Below are positions 18,124 to 27,824 of a stretch of DNA of 64,000 nucleotides, one piece after another. Every line of letters starts with the position of its first letter. Position 1 is the first letter of the stretch. Source of the stretch: Runella defluvii (lineage in GTDB: Bacteria; Bacteroidota; Bacteroidia; Cytophagales; Spirosomataceae); contig NZ_JACIBY010000003.1 of NCBI RefSeq assembly GCF_014195535.1, positions 562,440-626,439 of the forward strand. The letters are read 5' to 3'. The translations under genes and the position numbers were made by a program. Below the pieces are notes generated by a model. The model ran no database searches, had not been told where the DNA came from, and was given only the letters and a program-made list of their open reading frames with translations.

Positions 18124-18455
18124 CAAATAACTCACTTTCAAGAGCTTGCTCTTAAACTGTTAGATTTTCAACCGTAAATGTAACGTTTTCTACGGACTAA
18201 AAGTATGCAATCGTGATGCCAATATGGTTTTAAATAACAGAAATTAGTCAAACAATGTACTCATCATTTATGTATTCACAAATAACACATTTTATCTTTA
18301 TGAAAAAGAATATATACATAAAATATCTTATATAGGTTTATTTATAAGACTTTTATTATTTATTTTTCGAACCAAAGGCCATTAATTCTCTAGCAATTTT
18401 AAACAATATGTAATTTTGTTACGTTAAAGAACAAGTCAATATAATTTCTTTTCCA
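18124..18455. other. AT-rich divergent intergenic region
   Basis: This 330-base gap between porW (minus) and the DUF2452 gene (plus) has very low G+C content and no credible gene. TAATTTTG at 18411-18418 fits the -7 consensus for the plus-strand gene, with no good TTTG at -33. Nothing else was recognised. Confidence 0.5.
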
Positions 18456-18893
18456 ATGGAGCAAAATCCAATAAATCCTGATAAAGTAGCCGAAAACCCC
18501 GGGCTCATGGCCTATGCTCACTCTGTTGGTGGAGCAGTCATTAAGCCTGTTGACATGGGCAAAGCAAAAGGGAAAGCCGTGTTGGCCATGCGTCAACAAA
18601 CCGAGCGTCAGCTTAACCAAATTTATCAACAAATGGCGACATTGGCACAACAAGCCAAAGAACTTCGTCAACGTGTTGATGTATCAGAAAGAATCTACGG
18701 TGCCCAAATGAATTTTGAACCCGTCTTGAACGAAACGTACTATGTGTATGAAAAGGAAGATGGAAAAGATGTTTTGTCGATGGTTGCACCACATGAATGG
18801 GGACGTGCCTACAAATTTAGCCGTTTTATTGCCAAAGTAACCATGCTCGCCGACCATACATGGCACGTAGAATACAACGAAAGCCAAGATTAA
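18456..18893 (+). CDS. DUF2452 family protein
   Basis: The 145-residue cytoplasmic protein starts MEQNPINPDKVAENPGLMAYAHSVGGAVIKP and contains GKAKGKAVLAMRQQTERQLNQIYQQM, a helical coiled-coil-like stretch. ERIYGAQMNFEPVLNETYYVYEK and MVAPHEWG complete a pattern I recognise as DUF2452. No biochemical function is established. It has no signal peptide. It stands alone, divergent from porW, and ends in a clear terminator. Confidence 0.8.
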   Translation: MEQNPINPDKVAENPGLMAYAHSVGGAVIKPVDMGKAKGKAVLAMRQQTERQLNQIYQQMATLAQQAKELRQRVDVSERIYGAQMNFEPVLNETYYVYEKEDGKDVLSMVAPHEWGRAYKFSRFIAKVTMLADHTWHVEYNESQD

Positions 18894-18921
18894 GCTTTCA
18901 TCTAACGTTACTTAGACTATG

Positions 18922-18959
18922 AAAATCCCTTCGCTTCTCAATACGGCGAAGGGATTTTT
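18922..18959 (+). terminator. Rho-independent terminator after the DUF2452 gene
   Basis: AAAATCCCTTCGC (18922-18934) pairs with GCGAAGGGATTTTT (18946-18959), a strong stem with an 11-base loop and a T-run built into the 3' arm. It lies 28 bases after the stop. Confidence 0.85.
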
Positions 18960-19108
18960 CGTTATTCAACTTTGAAAATTGCAACGCTTCCCCCTCAATT
19001 TGTCGTAAAAAGAGGTAGAGCTATCAAAAAATTGCCAATTCGTTAAAACTTTTTTATTTTTAACGAGTCCTTGTAAGAAAACCAGACCGTGAACAACCAT
19101 ACCCACCA

Positions 19109-21634
19109 GTGATCAAACATCTATTCATCAACAAAGCTATTCCCTTACTCATCTCCATTTTGTTATGTTGGAATGAAGCTTTTGGTCAAACCACCTACAC
19201 CATTTCGGGCAGAATCACCGACGCCCAAACGGGCGAAGCAGTGCCTTTTGCTGCGGTTGCTATCAAAGGAAAAACCGTAGGAGTGACGACCAATTTTGAG
19301 GGTTTTTATACCCTCAAAACAACCCAAATTGGTGATTCATTGGTAGTTTCGTCGATGTCGTATCGAAAACGGATGAAAGCTATTGTACCTAATCAACTCA
19401 CGCAAACCATTGATTTCCAACTTGAAGGCTCGGAATTTAAACTGCAAGAAGTAAAAGTTTACGCAGGCGAAAACCCTGCCTATAATATTCTAAGGAGAGT
19501 CGTAAAGCAAAAACCATTGCACAACCCCAATCGACTCCAAGCGTACGAATACGAAAGTTACAGTAAAATAGAAGTGGATGTTGACAATCTCTCAGAACGT
19601 TTTAAGAAACGGAGAGCGATGAAGCAAATCACAGGAGCTGTTGAGCAATTTGATAAAATCGCGGGTGAAGATGGGCGGCCTGTTATTCCTATCTATTTGT
19701 CAGAATCCATTTCCAACTATTATTTCCGCGAAGACCCTCGAAAAAAGAAAGAACATATTCTCAAAACCAAGATATCTGGCATTGCTGTGACAGACGGCAG
19801 CTTGATTTCGCAGATGATTGGTTCGTCTTTTCAACAGTATAATTTTTACCAAAATTGGCTCAGTGTTCTTGATAAAGATTTCCATTCTCCCATTGCCGAC
19901 GGCTGGAAAAACACCTACGACTATTACTTAATCGATACCACCTTTGTGGCGGGATATTGGTGTTATCACATTGATTATGAACCAAAAAGACCCCAAGACT
20001 TGGCTTTTAGTGGCTCATTTTGGGTGGATACCCTAAGCCACGCGTTGGTGCAAATAGATGCGTCGGTGGGAAAAAGCGCGAACATTAATTTTGTAGAAAA
20101 AATAAAACTACAACAAGAATACGAGCAAATTGGTGATAGTACGTGGATGCCCGTGAAATCGCGGGTACTTATTGATGTAGCCGAACTAACCGACTCCACC
20201 GCAGGCATGTTGGTTAAATTTTATACTTCAAATCGGAACATTATTCCCAATAAACCACACCCTCCCAAGTTTTATGATTATCCCATAGAATTATCAGAAA
20301 GCTACAAAGAATACCCCGCTGATTACTGGGACAAGGTACGCCACGAACCCCTAACAGCTGGCGAACAAACAGCGTATAGGCTCATTGACTCCGTGAAGCA
20401 AGTGCCAATTATGCGTACGTACATCGAAGTATTTAACATGTTTGTCAATGGCTATAAACGTATTCCGAAGGTAAACATAGACGTTGGACCGTTTCTGTAT
20501 CTATACTCAAACAATGTTGTTGAAGGACACCGTTTTCGCATTGGTGCTAAAACCAACCCCGATTTCAGTCGAAAATGGGTATTGAGCGGTTCGGCGGCCT
20601 ATGGTACCCTCGACAAAGAGTGGAAATATAATTTTAGTGTTGATTATATTTTCAGTCGCAAACCTTGGACCATTGGGGGGATCAGCCATAGTTATGACCT
20701 CGAACGCGTAGGTTTGTCCTCCGAAGCGATTGGCAATAACGTTTTGTTTGGGGCGCTAACCAAGTGGGGAAATGTGCGGCGGGGGTATTTTGAGGGAATC
20801 ACCTCTGCTTACCTCAAGCGAGAACTCATAAGAGGATTGACCCAAACGGTTGGACTACGTCACCGAACTTTTCAGCCCATTTACCCTTTTGCGTTCAAAA
20901 CAGCCCCATCCCTTGGCGATCGGTCACCTATTCAGAGTAATTACGAAACGGCTGAATTATTTTTTGAAACACGTTGGGGAAAAGATGAAATTTTCATTTA
21001 CAACGAAAATGAACGGTTAACTTTGGGTACACAAAAGTGGCCTTTGGTAGTTCTTCGTTATCAACTTGGCATGCGCAGGTTTCTCAACAGTGATTTTAGC
21101 TATCATCGCTTGTCGCTCAACGTTAAACAAAGCTTTAGGGTGGGTATTTGGGGACGTTCCAATTACAACATAACGATGGGATATATTCCATCCACCCTCC
21201 CCTATCCCTTACTCTATACCCCACTTGGAAACGAGTCAGTTTTCTACGTTGACAATGCCTTTAACCTGATGAATTACTTTGAATTTGTGAGCGACCGTTA
21301 CCTTCAGTTACGGTACGAGCACAATTTTGAAGGGCTGCTTTTTAACCGCTTACCCGCCATCAAAAGGCTTAAATGGCGATTCTTAGCCAATGCAAAAGTT
21401 TTGTATGGAAGTATTCACCCTTCCAACATGAATCTGCTTGCCCCCACCAACGCACAGGGTCAAACAGTCCTTGGATTTAACAGCTTAGGAAACACACCTT
21501 ATGTAGAGGTTGGATACGCCATTGACAACATTTTTAAGGTACTCAGAGTTGACGCGATTCATCGCCTCACCTATCGCCAAAACCCTAATGTCACGCCATT
21601 TGCGGTCAAATTTTCGTTTTGGTTTAATATTTAG
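19109..21634 (+). CDS. DUF5686 outer-membrane barrel protein with carboxypeptidase-regulatory-like domain
   Basis: The 841-residue frame starts with GTG at 19109 and opens with a signal peptide (KAIPLLISILLCWNEAFGQ). A carboxypeptidase-regulatory-like beta-sandwich follows (TYTISGRITDAQTGEAVPFAAV, residues 28-112), then the long DUF5686 region. Family features include GENPAYNILRRVVKQKPLHNP and, at the end, beta-hairpin repeats typical of a BamA/Omp85-like barrel (LQLRYEHNFEGLLFNRLPAIKRLKWR, ending FAVKFSFWFNI). The usual C-terminal aromatic is present. It is probably an integral outer-membrane protein of unknown function. An inverted repeat CGTTAAAA/TTTTAACG lies just upstream (19041-19065). 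Confidence 0.86.
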   Translation: MIKHLFINKAIPLLISILLCWNEAFGQTTYTISGRITDAQTGEAVPFAAVAIKGKTVGVTTNFEGFYTLKTTQIGDSLVVSSMSYRKRMKAIVPNQLTQTIDFQLEGSEFKLQEVKVYAGENPAYNILRRVVKQKPLHNPNRLQAYEYESYSKIEVDVDNLSERFKKRRAMKQITGAVEQFDKIAGEDGRPVIPIYLSESISNYYFREDPRKKKEHILKTKISGIAVTDGSLISQMIGSSFQQYNFYQNWLSVLDKDFHSPIADGWKNTYDYYLIDTTFVAGYWCYHIDYEPKRPQDLAFSGSFWVDTLSHALVQIDASVGKSANINFVEKIKLQQEYEQIGDSTWMPVKSRVLIDVAELTDSTAGMLVKFYTSNRNIIPNKPHPPKFYDYPIELSESYKEYPADYWDKVRHEPLTAGEQTAYRLIDSVKQVPIMRTYIEVFNMFVNGYKRIPKVNIDVGPFLYLYSNNVVEGHRFRIGAKTNPDFSRKWVLSGSAAYGTLDKEWKYNFSVDYIFSRKPWTIGGISHSYDLERVGLSSEAIGNNVLFGALTKWGNVRRGYFEGITSAYLKRELIRGLTQTVGLRHRTFQPIYPFAFKTAPSLGDRSPIQSNYETAELFFETRWGKDEIFIYNENERLTLGTQKWPLVVLRYQLGMRRFLNSDFSYHRLSLNVKQSFRVGIWGRSNYNITMGYIPSTLPYPLLYTPLGNESVFYVDNAFNLMNYFEFVSDRYLQLRYEHNFEGLLFNRLPAIKRLKWRFLANAKVLYGSIHPSNMNLLAPTNAQGQTVLGFNSLGNTPYVEVGYAIDNIFKVLRVDAIHRLTYRQNPNVTPFAVKFSFWFNI

Positions 21635-21736
21635 GGTTGTGTTTTAAAAGTTTTACGGATGAGGCTGTTTAAAGTTCCTGTTTTCGATTTATTTTTCATG
21701 AGAAATCGTGAAGTACTACAAAGAACACGGAGCTGC

Positions 21737-21811
21737 GAGGTTTCTCAAAACCTCAGAAAACAAATTCAACACCCAATATTTCACGACGGGGTGGTTTTGA
21801 GAAACCTCCCG
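21737..21811. repeat. Two TGAG-loop hairpins downstream of the DUF5686 gene
   Basis: GAGGTTT-CTCA-AAACCTC (21737-21754; loop reads TGAG on the other strand) and GGTTT-TGAG-AAACC (21793-21806), which extends with a T-T mismatch to 21789-21810. Both carry the GGTTTTGAGAAACC core found in other intergenic regions of this window, here in opposite orientations. Confidence 0.75.
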
Positions 21812-21824
21812 CACAGTTAAAGTA

Positions 21825-21849
21825 AAAAAGGCGTAAATTGCGCCTTTTT
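21825..21849 (+). terminator. Rho-independent terminator
   Basis: AAAAAGGCG (21825-21833) and CGCCTTTTT (21841-21849) form a stem with a 7-base loop and a terminal T-run. It ends the DUF5686 transcript and lies 40 bases before the next ATG. Confidence 0.75.
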
Positions 21850-21889
21850 GTATTTTATCCATTTCCAATACACTCAATTTACACCCACA

Positions 21890-24535
21890 ATGTCCAAGAT
21901 TTACTTCGCGACGTTATCCGTCTTTCTACTTTTTCTTTTCAACATCACCTCTTTTTGGAACACAAACTCCAACAGCTTAACAAACGTTACCGTCACCAAG
22001 GCCGATTCGCTTCCCAATGCCAGTAGTTGGCCTGCCGAACTGGCCATTAGTCACTTTGCAGGAGCCGACCTCACCCCTAGCCCAGCTTGTTTGGCAGTGG
22101 CACCTACGGGCGAAGTCTATGTTGGTGTCGATATGATTGGTTCATTAGGAAAAAAACCAGGCAACGGCCGCATCGTTCGATTGGTTGACTCCAACAACGA
22201 CGGCAAAGTGGATTCCCACACGGTTTATGCCGTTGTTGACAACCCCCGTGGTATTATTTCGATGGGCGATAAAGTTTATGTTTTACATACCGTTTTTTCC
22301 AAAGAAACAGGTATCGCCTCGGGCATGGACTTGGTGGTTTTTGAAGATAAAAACCACGATGGCGTGGCTGATGGCCCTTCCAGTCCGTTAATTCAACACA
22401 TTAGCTCGCCTAAATTTTTACAAAGTCGCGGTACTGACCACGCCACCAACGGGATTCGGATGGGGATTGATGGATGGATATACATTGCCGTGGGCGATTT
22501 TGGTTTCCACAACGCCACCGACCGAAGTGGCAAAAAAATGACCATGCTTGGTGGTGGCGTTGTGCGCGTTCGTCCTGACGGCACCGAAATGGAAGTTTAT
22601 ACCCACGGACTTCGTAACATTTACGACGTGGCGATTGACCCTTACATGAATATTTTTGCCCGTGGAAATACCAACGATGGCGGCGGATGGAACGTTCGGT
22701 TCAGCAACCAAATCCAATCTGGCGAATATGGCTACCCTGTGTTATTCAAACACTTTACCGACGAAATCATCCCTGCACTTATCGATGTTGGCGGAGGCTC
22801 TGGAACGGGTGCTTTGTTTATGGACGACGACACTTGGCCTGCTCAATACAACCAAGTACCTATGATGGCCGATTGGGGACGCAATCAATTGTACATTCAC
22901 CGCGTGACAGCCGATGGCCCAAGTTTTACCCAAAAAGAAGAAAGTTTTGTAAAATTAGCCCAAATCACCGACGTTGACGTGGACGCTTCGGGCCGTGCTT
23001 ACCTTTCAGCTTGGGACGGGGCAGGTTATTCAGGAAATCCCAAAAAAGGATTTGTCGTAAGAGCTACTCCTAAACAATGGACGTATAAATCGTTCAAAAA
23101 CCCTCAGGAACTTTCTATTTCAAAATTGGTTGACCTCCTAAAATCAGGAAGCGGCGTGGCTCGTCTAGCTGCCCAGCAAGAGCTTCTCACCCGCCCCTCC
23201 GACAAAACTGTAAAACCTGTTTGGGCGTTGGTAACCAATGCTAAACTTCCATTGGTCGTACGAATCGCAGCAATGTACACGTATGCTCAAACCGCTGGTG
23301 TGAATGCCAATGACAATTTAGCCAAATTGACTACAGATGCAGCCATGCGTGAGTATGCGCTTCGGGCTTTGGCCGACCGTAAAATTTACAATTCTAACGT
23401 TTCAAGTGGTACATTTATCCAAGCATTAAGTGATGGTTCTCCTCGCGTGCGTCTGGCAGCTACTGTCGGACTTGGTCGTCTTGGAAACGCTGATGCGGCA
23501 CAAGCACTTCTTAAAACACCTGTACCAGCGAGTTTTGCTCCACCAGCAATGGGAACCGAAGGGCCACATGCAACCCCTAATTCGGCGATTATTCTACCTC
23601 ACGTGGCAGTGCGTTCATTGATTGCTATCAACGCCGTCGATGCTTGTGTGAAGGCCATTGGCACTGAAAACTCCACCCTTGCGCTTTGGGCACTTCGCTA
23701 CATGCACGACCCGAAAGCAGTTGCGGGATTGATCAATGCCTACCAAAAATCAAACGACGCTACCCTTAAAAAGCAAATCATTGTTACGCTTTCCCGTTTG
23801 TACAAAAAAGAAGCCGATTACGACGGTTCGTGGTGGTGGAGTACTCGCCCCGACACGCACGGCCCTTATTATAAAGGCATTACGTGGGAAGCTTCGACGA
23901 ATATCAAAGATTTCTTGATTGAAGAATCGAAAAAATTAAACGACAAACCCTTCTTTGTGGATCTCAACAGCCGTCATCGCATGGAAATACCTGAGTTTGG
24001 GGTAGAAGAAGTCGCCGCAGTGAAGGAAGAGGTAAAGATTGATTTGGACAAAATCCGTAATAAAAAAGGACAAGTAGGTGAAGCTTCGATTGAAGATGTA
24101 ATGCTTGCCATGGCCAAAATCCAAGGTGATGCAGCTTTAGGTAAAACGCTATTTACGCAGCAAGGTTGTATCGCTTGCCACAGTTTATCAAAAAGCGAAC
24201 CCATGAAAGGGCCATTTATGGGACAAATTGGTTCGATTATGAACCGTGAGCAAATTGCAGAGTCAATCTTGAAGCCAAATGCGTCGATTTCACAGGGTTT
24301 TGCATCGGTGACTATCACAGCTAAACGCAACAAAATTTACTCAGGTTTTATCACCGAAGAATCGTCGGCTCGCGTTGTTTTGAGAGACATTGCTGGACAA
24401 GTTTATACCATTAAAACTGCCGACATCGTTAGTCGCAAAGAAATGGAAACATCAATGATGCCTTCGGGTTTGGTCAATGCCCTCTCTTACGAGGAATTTG
24501 CCTCATTGTTAACCTTTTTGTCGCAACAAAAGTAA
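21890..24535 (+). CDS. Membrane-bound sugar dehydrogenase-like beta-propeller with HEAT repeats and cytochrome c
   Basis: The start at ATG 21890 (MSKIYFATLSVFLLFLFNITSFW) gives a secretory signal; the longer frame does not. The 881-residue protein has three parts. The first is a glucose/sorbosone-dehydrogenase-like propeller with calcium-type loops (DSNNDGKVDSHTVYA, DKNHDGVADGPSS, GTDHATNGIRMGIDGW). The second is a HEAT-like helical section (residues 410-650). The third is a cytochrome c domain with GCIACH at about residues 760-765 and a C-terminal heme-binding module of the kind seen in planctomycete-type membrane dehydrogenases. It would oxidise a sugar in the periplasm and pass electrons to a c-type carrier. 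The DUF1080 gene follows 24 bases later. Confidence 0.88.
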   Translation: MSKIYFATLSVFLLFLFNITSFWNTNSNSLTNVTVTKADSLPNASSWPAELAISHFAGADLTPSPACLAVAPTGEVYVGVDMIGSLGKKPGNGRIVRLVDSNNDGKVDSHTVYAVVDNPRGIISMGDKVYVLHTVFSKETGIASGMDLVVFEDKNHDGVADGPSSPLIQHISSPKFLQSRGTDHATNGIRMGIDGWIYIAVGDFGFHNATDRSGKKMTMLGGGVVRVRPDGTEMEVYTHGLRNIYDVAIDPYMNIFARGNTNDGGGWNVRFSNQIQSGEYGYPVLFKHFTDEIIPALIDVGGGSGTGALFMDDDTWPAQYNQVPMMADWGRNQLYIHRVTADGPSFTQKEESFVKLAQITDVDVDASGRAYLSAWDGAGYSGNPKKGFVVRATPKQWTYKSFKNPQELSISKLVDLLKSGSGVARLAAQQELLTRPSDKTVKPVWALVTNAKLPLVVRIAAMYTYAQTAGVNANDNLAKLTTDAAMREYALRALADRKIYNSNVSSGTFIQALSDGSPRVRLAATVGLGRLGNADAAQALLKTPVPASFAPPAMGTEGPHATPNSAIILPHVAVRSLIAINAVDACVKAIGTENSTLALWALRYMHDPKAVAGLINAYQKSNDATLKKQIIVTLSRLYKKEADYDGSWWWSTRPDTHGPYYKGITWEASTNIKDFLIEESKKLNDKPFFVDLNSRHRMEIPEFGVEEVAAVKEEVKIDLDKIRNKKGQVGEASIEDVMLAMAKIQGDAALGKTLFTQQGCIACHSLSKSEPMKGPFMGQIGSIMNREQIAESILKPNASISQGFASVTITAKRNKIYSGFITEESSARVVLRDIAGQVYTIKTADIVSRKEMETSMMPSGLVNALSYEEFASLLTFLSQQK

Positions 24536-24559
24536 CCTACCTTTCAAACTATTTTTGAT

Positions 24560-25420
24560 ATGAAATACGCAGTAATTGTCTTTTTAAGCCTTTGTGTTAC
24601 GTCTGTTTTTGGACAAAAAAAGGCCGACAAACAAGAATGGCAGCAACTTTTCAACGGTAAAAACCTTGATGGTTGGGATATTAAAATCCGTGGGAACGAC
24701 CTCAACGACAACTTTGGCCAAACGTTTCGGGTTGAAGATGGGAAAATGGTCGTTCGCTATGACCAATACGATGATTTTAAACGCAAATACGGCCATATTT
24801 TCTACAAAGGCGACTTTTCTTACTACCGCATTGCGGTTGAGTATCGTTTTGTAGGTGAGCAAGCTCCCAAAGGCGAAGGCTGGGCGTGGCGCAATAGCGG
24901 CATCATGGTACACGGCCAAACGGCCGCTTCGATGGGTAAAGACCAAGATTTTCCTGCGTCTATCGAAGTTCAATTGCTTGGCGGTGACGGAAAAAAACGC
25001 ACTACTTGTAACTTGTGTACTCCTGGAACAAACGTTGTGATGGATGGCAAATTAATCACCCAACACTGCATCAATTCTACGTCACAAACCTACAACGGCG
25101 ACCAATGGGTGCGGGCAGAAGTGTTAGTTTTGGGCGACTCGCTCATTCAGCATTTTGCCAACGGTGAAAAAGTGTTGGAATACAACAAACCTCAGTGGGG
25201 AGGCGGCAACGTGAGCGGACATGACCCCAATCTGTTTGTTAACGGAAAACTTCTCGACCACGGCTCTATCTCGCTTCAAAGTGAAAGCCACCCCGTTGAA
25301 TTTAGAAAAGTAGAATTGTTGAACTTAAAAGGTTGCATGGACCCTAAAGCCCTTAATTTCAAGTCGTACTACGTCAAAGAAGACAATTCGACTTGCCAAT
25401 ATGGGAAGAAGAAAAAATAA
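24560..25420 (+). CDS. DUF1080 family protein, probable 3-keto-glycoside hydrolase
   Basis: The 286-residue protein has a signal peptide (IVFLSLCVTSVFGQ). The concanavalin-like domain opens QQLFNGKNLDGWDIKI and contains GWAWRNSGIMVHGQ, SIEVQLLGGDGKKRTTCNLC and SISLQSESHPVEFRKVEL, all standard DUF1080 landmarks. Members hydrolyse 3-keto-disaccharides or 3-keto-glycosides. The C-terminus carries GCMDPKALNFKSYYVKEDN with a final C-x-Y, a small calcium-loop-like repeat common in secreted Bacteroidota proteins. It is almost certainly co-transcribed with the dehydrogenase upstream, which would create the 3-keto group it then uses. Confidence 0.87.
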   Translation: MKYAVIVFLSLCVTSVFGQKKADKQEWQQLFNGKNLDGWDIKIRGNDLNDNFGQTFRVEDGKMVVRYDQYDDFKRKYGHIFYKGDFSYYRIAVEYRFVGEQAPKGEGWAWRNSGIMVHGQTAASMGKDQDFPASIEVQLLGGDGKKRTTCNLCTPGTNVVMDGKLITQHCINSTSQTYNGDQWVRAEVLVLGDSLIQHFANGEKVLEYNKPQWGGGNVSGHDPNLFVNGKLLDHGSISLQSESHPVEFRKVELLNLKGCMDPKALNFKSYYVKEDNSTCQYGKKKK

Positions 25421-25425
25421 CCTTC

Positions 25426-25517
25426 GTGGTAGGGGTTTCTCACAACCCCTACCACAAAAACTCGGGTTTTGAGAAACCCTCAGCACGAGTCAGAAACCCT
25501 CTGCACGGGTGGGTTTA
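25426..25517. repeat. TGAG-type hairpins between convergent DUF1080 and ketosynthase genes
   Basis: GTGGTAGGGGTT (25426-25437) pairs with AACCCCTACCAC (25444-25455) around TCTCAC, the complement of a TGAG-containing loop. Next, GGGTTT-TGAG-AAACCC (25464-25479) is the direct-orientation form, nested in an ACTCG/CGAGT outer pairing. A decayed AAACCC/GGGTTT pair follows. The array can serve as a bidirectional terminator for the flanking convergent genes. Confidence 0.7.
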
Positions 25518-26459
25518 TTTCCGCAGCAACATAGCTCCGTACGAATAACCACCTCCAAAAACAGTAATAACAATATGGTCTCCTGGTTGAAAACGGCTCC
25601 AATGTTCAGACAACCCAATGGCGCAACCCGCACAGCCCGTATTTCCGAGGTATTGAATGTTTGAGATTAGTTTTTCTTCGGGCAAGCCAAGCGTATTCAT
25701 TACATTCATACTAATGCGCAAATTAGCTTGGTGTGGCAAAACATAAGACACATCTTCCACCGTTAGGCCACATTTTTCAAGTACCGTTAAACTAGCCTTG
25801 GGCATGTAGGTACAAGCATTAATAAACACATCTCGTCCAAAGGGCATAATCACTCCACGCTCGTTAGGGCGCAATACCACGGCTTCCGTAGCTTTCCCGC
25901 TGGTAGCAGCACCACCTGTCACCAAGGATCTCATTTCCATATCCCCATCACTTACACGCTCTTTTGTAAAGAGTAAAGCCGCTGCCCCGTCGCCCCACAA
26001 ATGCCCTGATACGGTATCGGTTTCGTTGTAGTAGCCAGTGTTATGCTCTGAGGTAATCACCAACGCTTTTGACGCCTTGTTCATCGCAAAATATCCCTCC
26101 ACTACTTCTACGGCATTCAACAATGAAGAACAAGCCGAGGAAATCGTCACCACAGGAATATCCGCTACTTCGATAAAATGTTGCACCGCATGACCAAGCG
26201 TAACAATGGTATCATAAGCAGTATATGTAGCCCCTACGATTAAATCAATTTCTGATATATCAATTTGAATTTTATCCAATAATGACTTTACGGCTTCGAC
26301 CCCCATGCTGTGGGAGTTTTCGGCCGAGGCTGCCTTGCGTCGGAGCTGAATGCCCGTACGCTGCACTATCCACTCATCAGACAGCCCATTGAGTTTAGTA
26401 AAATGTTCGTTATCAACTACTTGTTCTGGCAAGTAGTGAGCCACTTGGTGAAGAAACAT
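25515..26459 (-). CDS. 3-oxoacyl-ACP synthase III-like ketosynthase
   Basis: The 314-residue protein is a thiolase-fold condensing enzyme. The catalytic triad fits KAS III: Cys110 in TISSACSSLLNAV, His243 in LPHQANLRI and Asn273 in YLGNTGCAG. The N-terminus VAHYLPEQVVDNEHF and WIVQRTGI are also family motifs. The true FabH primes fatty acid synthesis from acetyl-CoA and malonyl-ACP. This copy has no fatty-acid genes beside it and could instead serve a specialised lipid or polyketide, as stand-alone FabH paralogues do. It is convergent with DUF1080 and divergent from the glycan operon. Confidence 0.88.
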   Translation of the reverse strand: MFLHQVAHYLPEQVVDNEHFTKLNGLSDEWIVQRTGIQLRRKAASAENSHSMGVEAVKSLLDKIQIDISEIDLIVGATYTAYDTIVTLGHAVQHFIEVADIPVVTISSACSSLLNAVEVVEGYFAMNKASKALVITSEHNTGYYNETDTVSGHLWGDGAAALLFTKERVSDGDMEMRSLVTGGAATSGKATEAVVLRPNERGVIMPFGRDVFINACTYMPKASLTVLEKCGLTVEDVSYVLPHQANLRISMNVMNTLGLPEEKLISNIQYLGNTGCAGCAIGLSEHWSRFQPGDHIVITVFGGGYSYGAMLLRK

Positions 26460-26808
26460 ACAAGGGTTGGTTTATACCTAACTATTTATGGCCGAAAGTT
26501 AAACATTTCGTAGAAAACGTGGTACAAAATATTAAAATCTTACAAGAAAGTCGTCAATAAATCCTAACAATTTTCTTTTGGAGATTCAATACTTACTTAC
26601 TTTTAAATAAACTTAGACCAATACATTCAACCCAAAAACCACAGAAAAGTTCGATGGCTACGTAATAATTCCGCAAAACTGGGGTTCAACGTCTTCCTAT
26701 AACCAGCCATTCAACCCACCTTCCATCAACTTTTTTCCCCCGAAAAATAAAATCTCTGCCCTAAATGACGCTCGGTTATGGAAAGTGCCGTATTTTTGCC
26801 AAATTCCA
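26460..26808. other. Divergent intergenic region upstream of the glycan operon
   Basis: The gap of about 350 bases between the ketosynthase and the first GT2 has no credible gene on either strand. TATTTTTG at 26791-26798 fits the -7 consensus for the operon, 10 bases before the ATG, which would give a very short leader. No convincing -33 element or operator was seen. Confidence 0.45.
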
Positions 26809-27789
26809 ATGACTGTTGATTTATCGCAAATGCCTCAAACCAAATTATTACTCGTAGTACCCTGCTATAACGAAGAAGAAATTCTTACTAAAACACATCG
26901 TACGCTTCAGCAGTACCGTACTCGGTTGGTTCAAGAAGGTAAAATTGCCCCTGAAAGTAAGATTTGTTACGTCAACGATGGAAGTCGTGACCGTACTTGG
27001 CAACTTATCGACGACATTTGCAACACGGATACCCACGCCATTGGGATTAAACTTTCGCGAAATTTTGGCCATCAAAGTGCTATTTTAGCTGGTCTAATGC
27101 ACCATATTCAGGATTTCGATTGCTTTGTCACGATTGATGCTGACCTGCAAGACGACGTAGAGGCCATTGGTCAAATGCTCGACCAACACCACGACGGGGC
27201 TATGGTGGTTTATGGCGTGCGCGACGACCGCAGTTCTGATACATGGTTTAAGCGTACCACCGCCGAGGGGTTCTATAAAGTGATGCGTTGGATGGGCGTG
27301 CCTGTGGTATTCAACCACGCCGATTTTCGCCTCATGGATCGCCGTATTTTAGAAGAATTTTCCCATTTTAAGGAAGTTAATTTGTTTTTGAGGGGTATTA
27401 TTCCACTCATCGGCTTCCGTTCCGAGAAGGTTTTTTACAAACGTTTTGAGCGAGAAGCAGGTGAAACCAAGTACCCGCTCAAAAAAATGCTCCTTTTTGC
27501 GTGGAATGGTGTCACCTCTTTCAGCACTTTCCCAATGCGATTGGTACTCTATTTTGGCGTATTCAATTTCTTAATTGCCATGGGCATTGGGGTGTATATT
27601 GGCGTCTCGTACCTTTTTGGAAGTACGGTAGCGGGTTGGACATCGATTGTGCTTCCCATGACCTTTTTTAGCGGGGCTAATATGATTGCCCTCGGCTTAA
27701 TTGGGGAATACGTTGGAAAAATTTACGAAGAAGTAAAAGGCAGACCTAGATACATCATTGAGAAAGTAACAACTGACGCGGCTCAGTAA
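26809..27789 (+). CDS. GT2 glycosyltransferase, DPM1/ArnC-like with C-terminal membrane segments
   Basis: ATG 26809 (MTVDLSQMPQTKLLLVVPCYNEEE) was chosen over GTG 26785. Of 326 residues, the first 230 or so are a GT-A domain: VVPCYNEEE, VNDGSRDRTW, the SRNFGHQSAILAGL acceptor loop, DADLQDD with the metal-binding acidic cluster, and the FKERVFYKR-type late motif. Two membrane spans follow (LVLYFGVFNFLIAMGIGVYI and the segment with FFSGANMIALGLIGEYVGKIYEE). The family transfers a sugar from a nucleotide donor to a polyprenyl phosphate at the inner face of the membrane. It opens a five-gene plus-strand operon for surface glycan or glycolipid building. Confidence 0.9.
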   Translation: MTVDLSQMPQTKLLLVVPCYNEEEILTKTHRTLQQYRTRLVQEGKIAPESKICYVNDGSRDRTWQLIDDICNTDTHAIGIKLSRNFGHQSAILAGLMHHIQDFDCFVTIDADLQDDVEAIGQMLDQHHDGAMVVYGVRDDRSSDTWFKRTTAEGFYKVMRWMGVPVVFNHADFRLMDRRILEEFSHFKEVNLFLRGIIPLIGFRSEKVFYKRFEREAGETKYPLKKMLLFAWNGVTSFSTFPMRLVLYFGVFNFLIAMGIGVYIGVSYLFGSTVAGWTSIVLPMTFFSGANMIALGLIGEYVGKIYEEVKGRPRYIIEKVTTDAAQ

Positions 27790-27824
27790 AATCGTTCGAT
27801 ATCGTCATAAAACAGCAGCATTCA

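Noticed and set aside
18124-18455. Possible small RNA or small gene
   Set aside because: The region is AT-rich with no stable fold, terminator or reading frame of its own.
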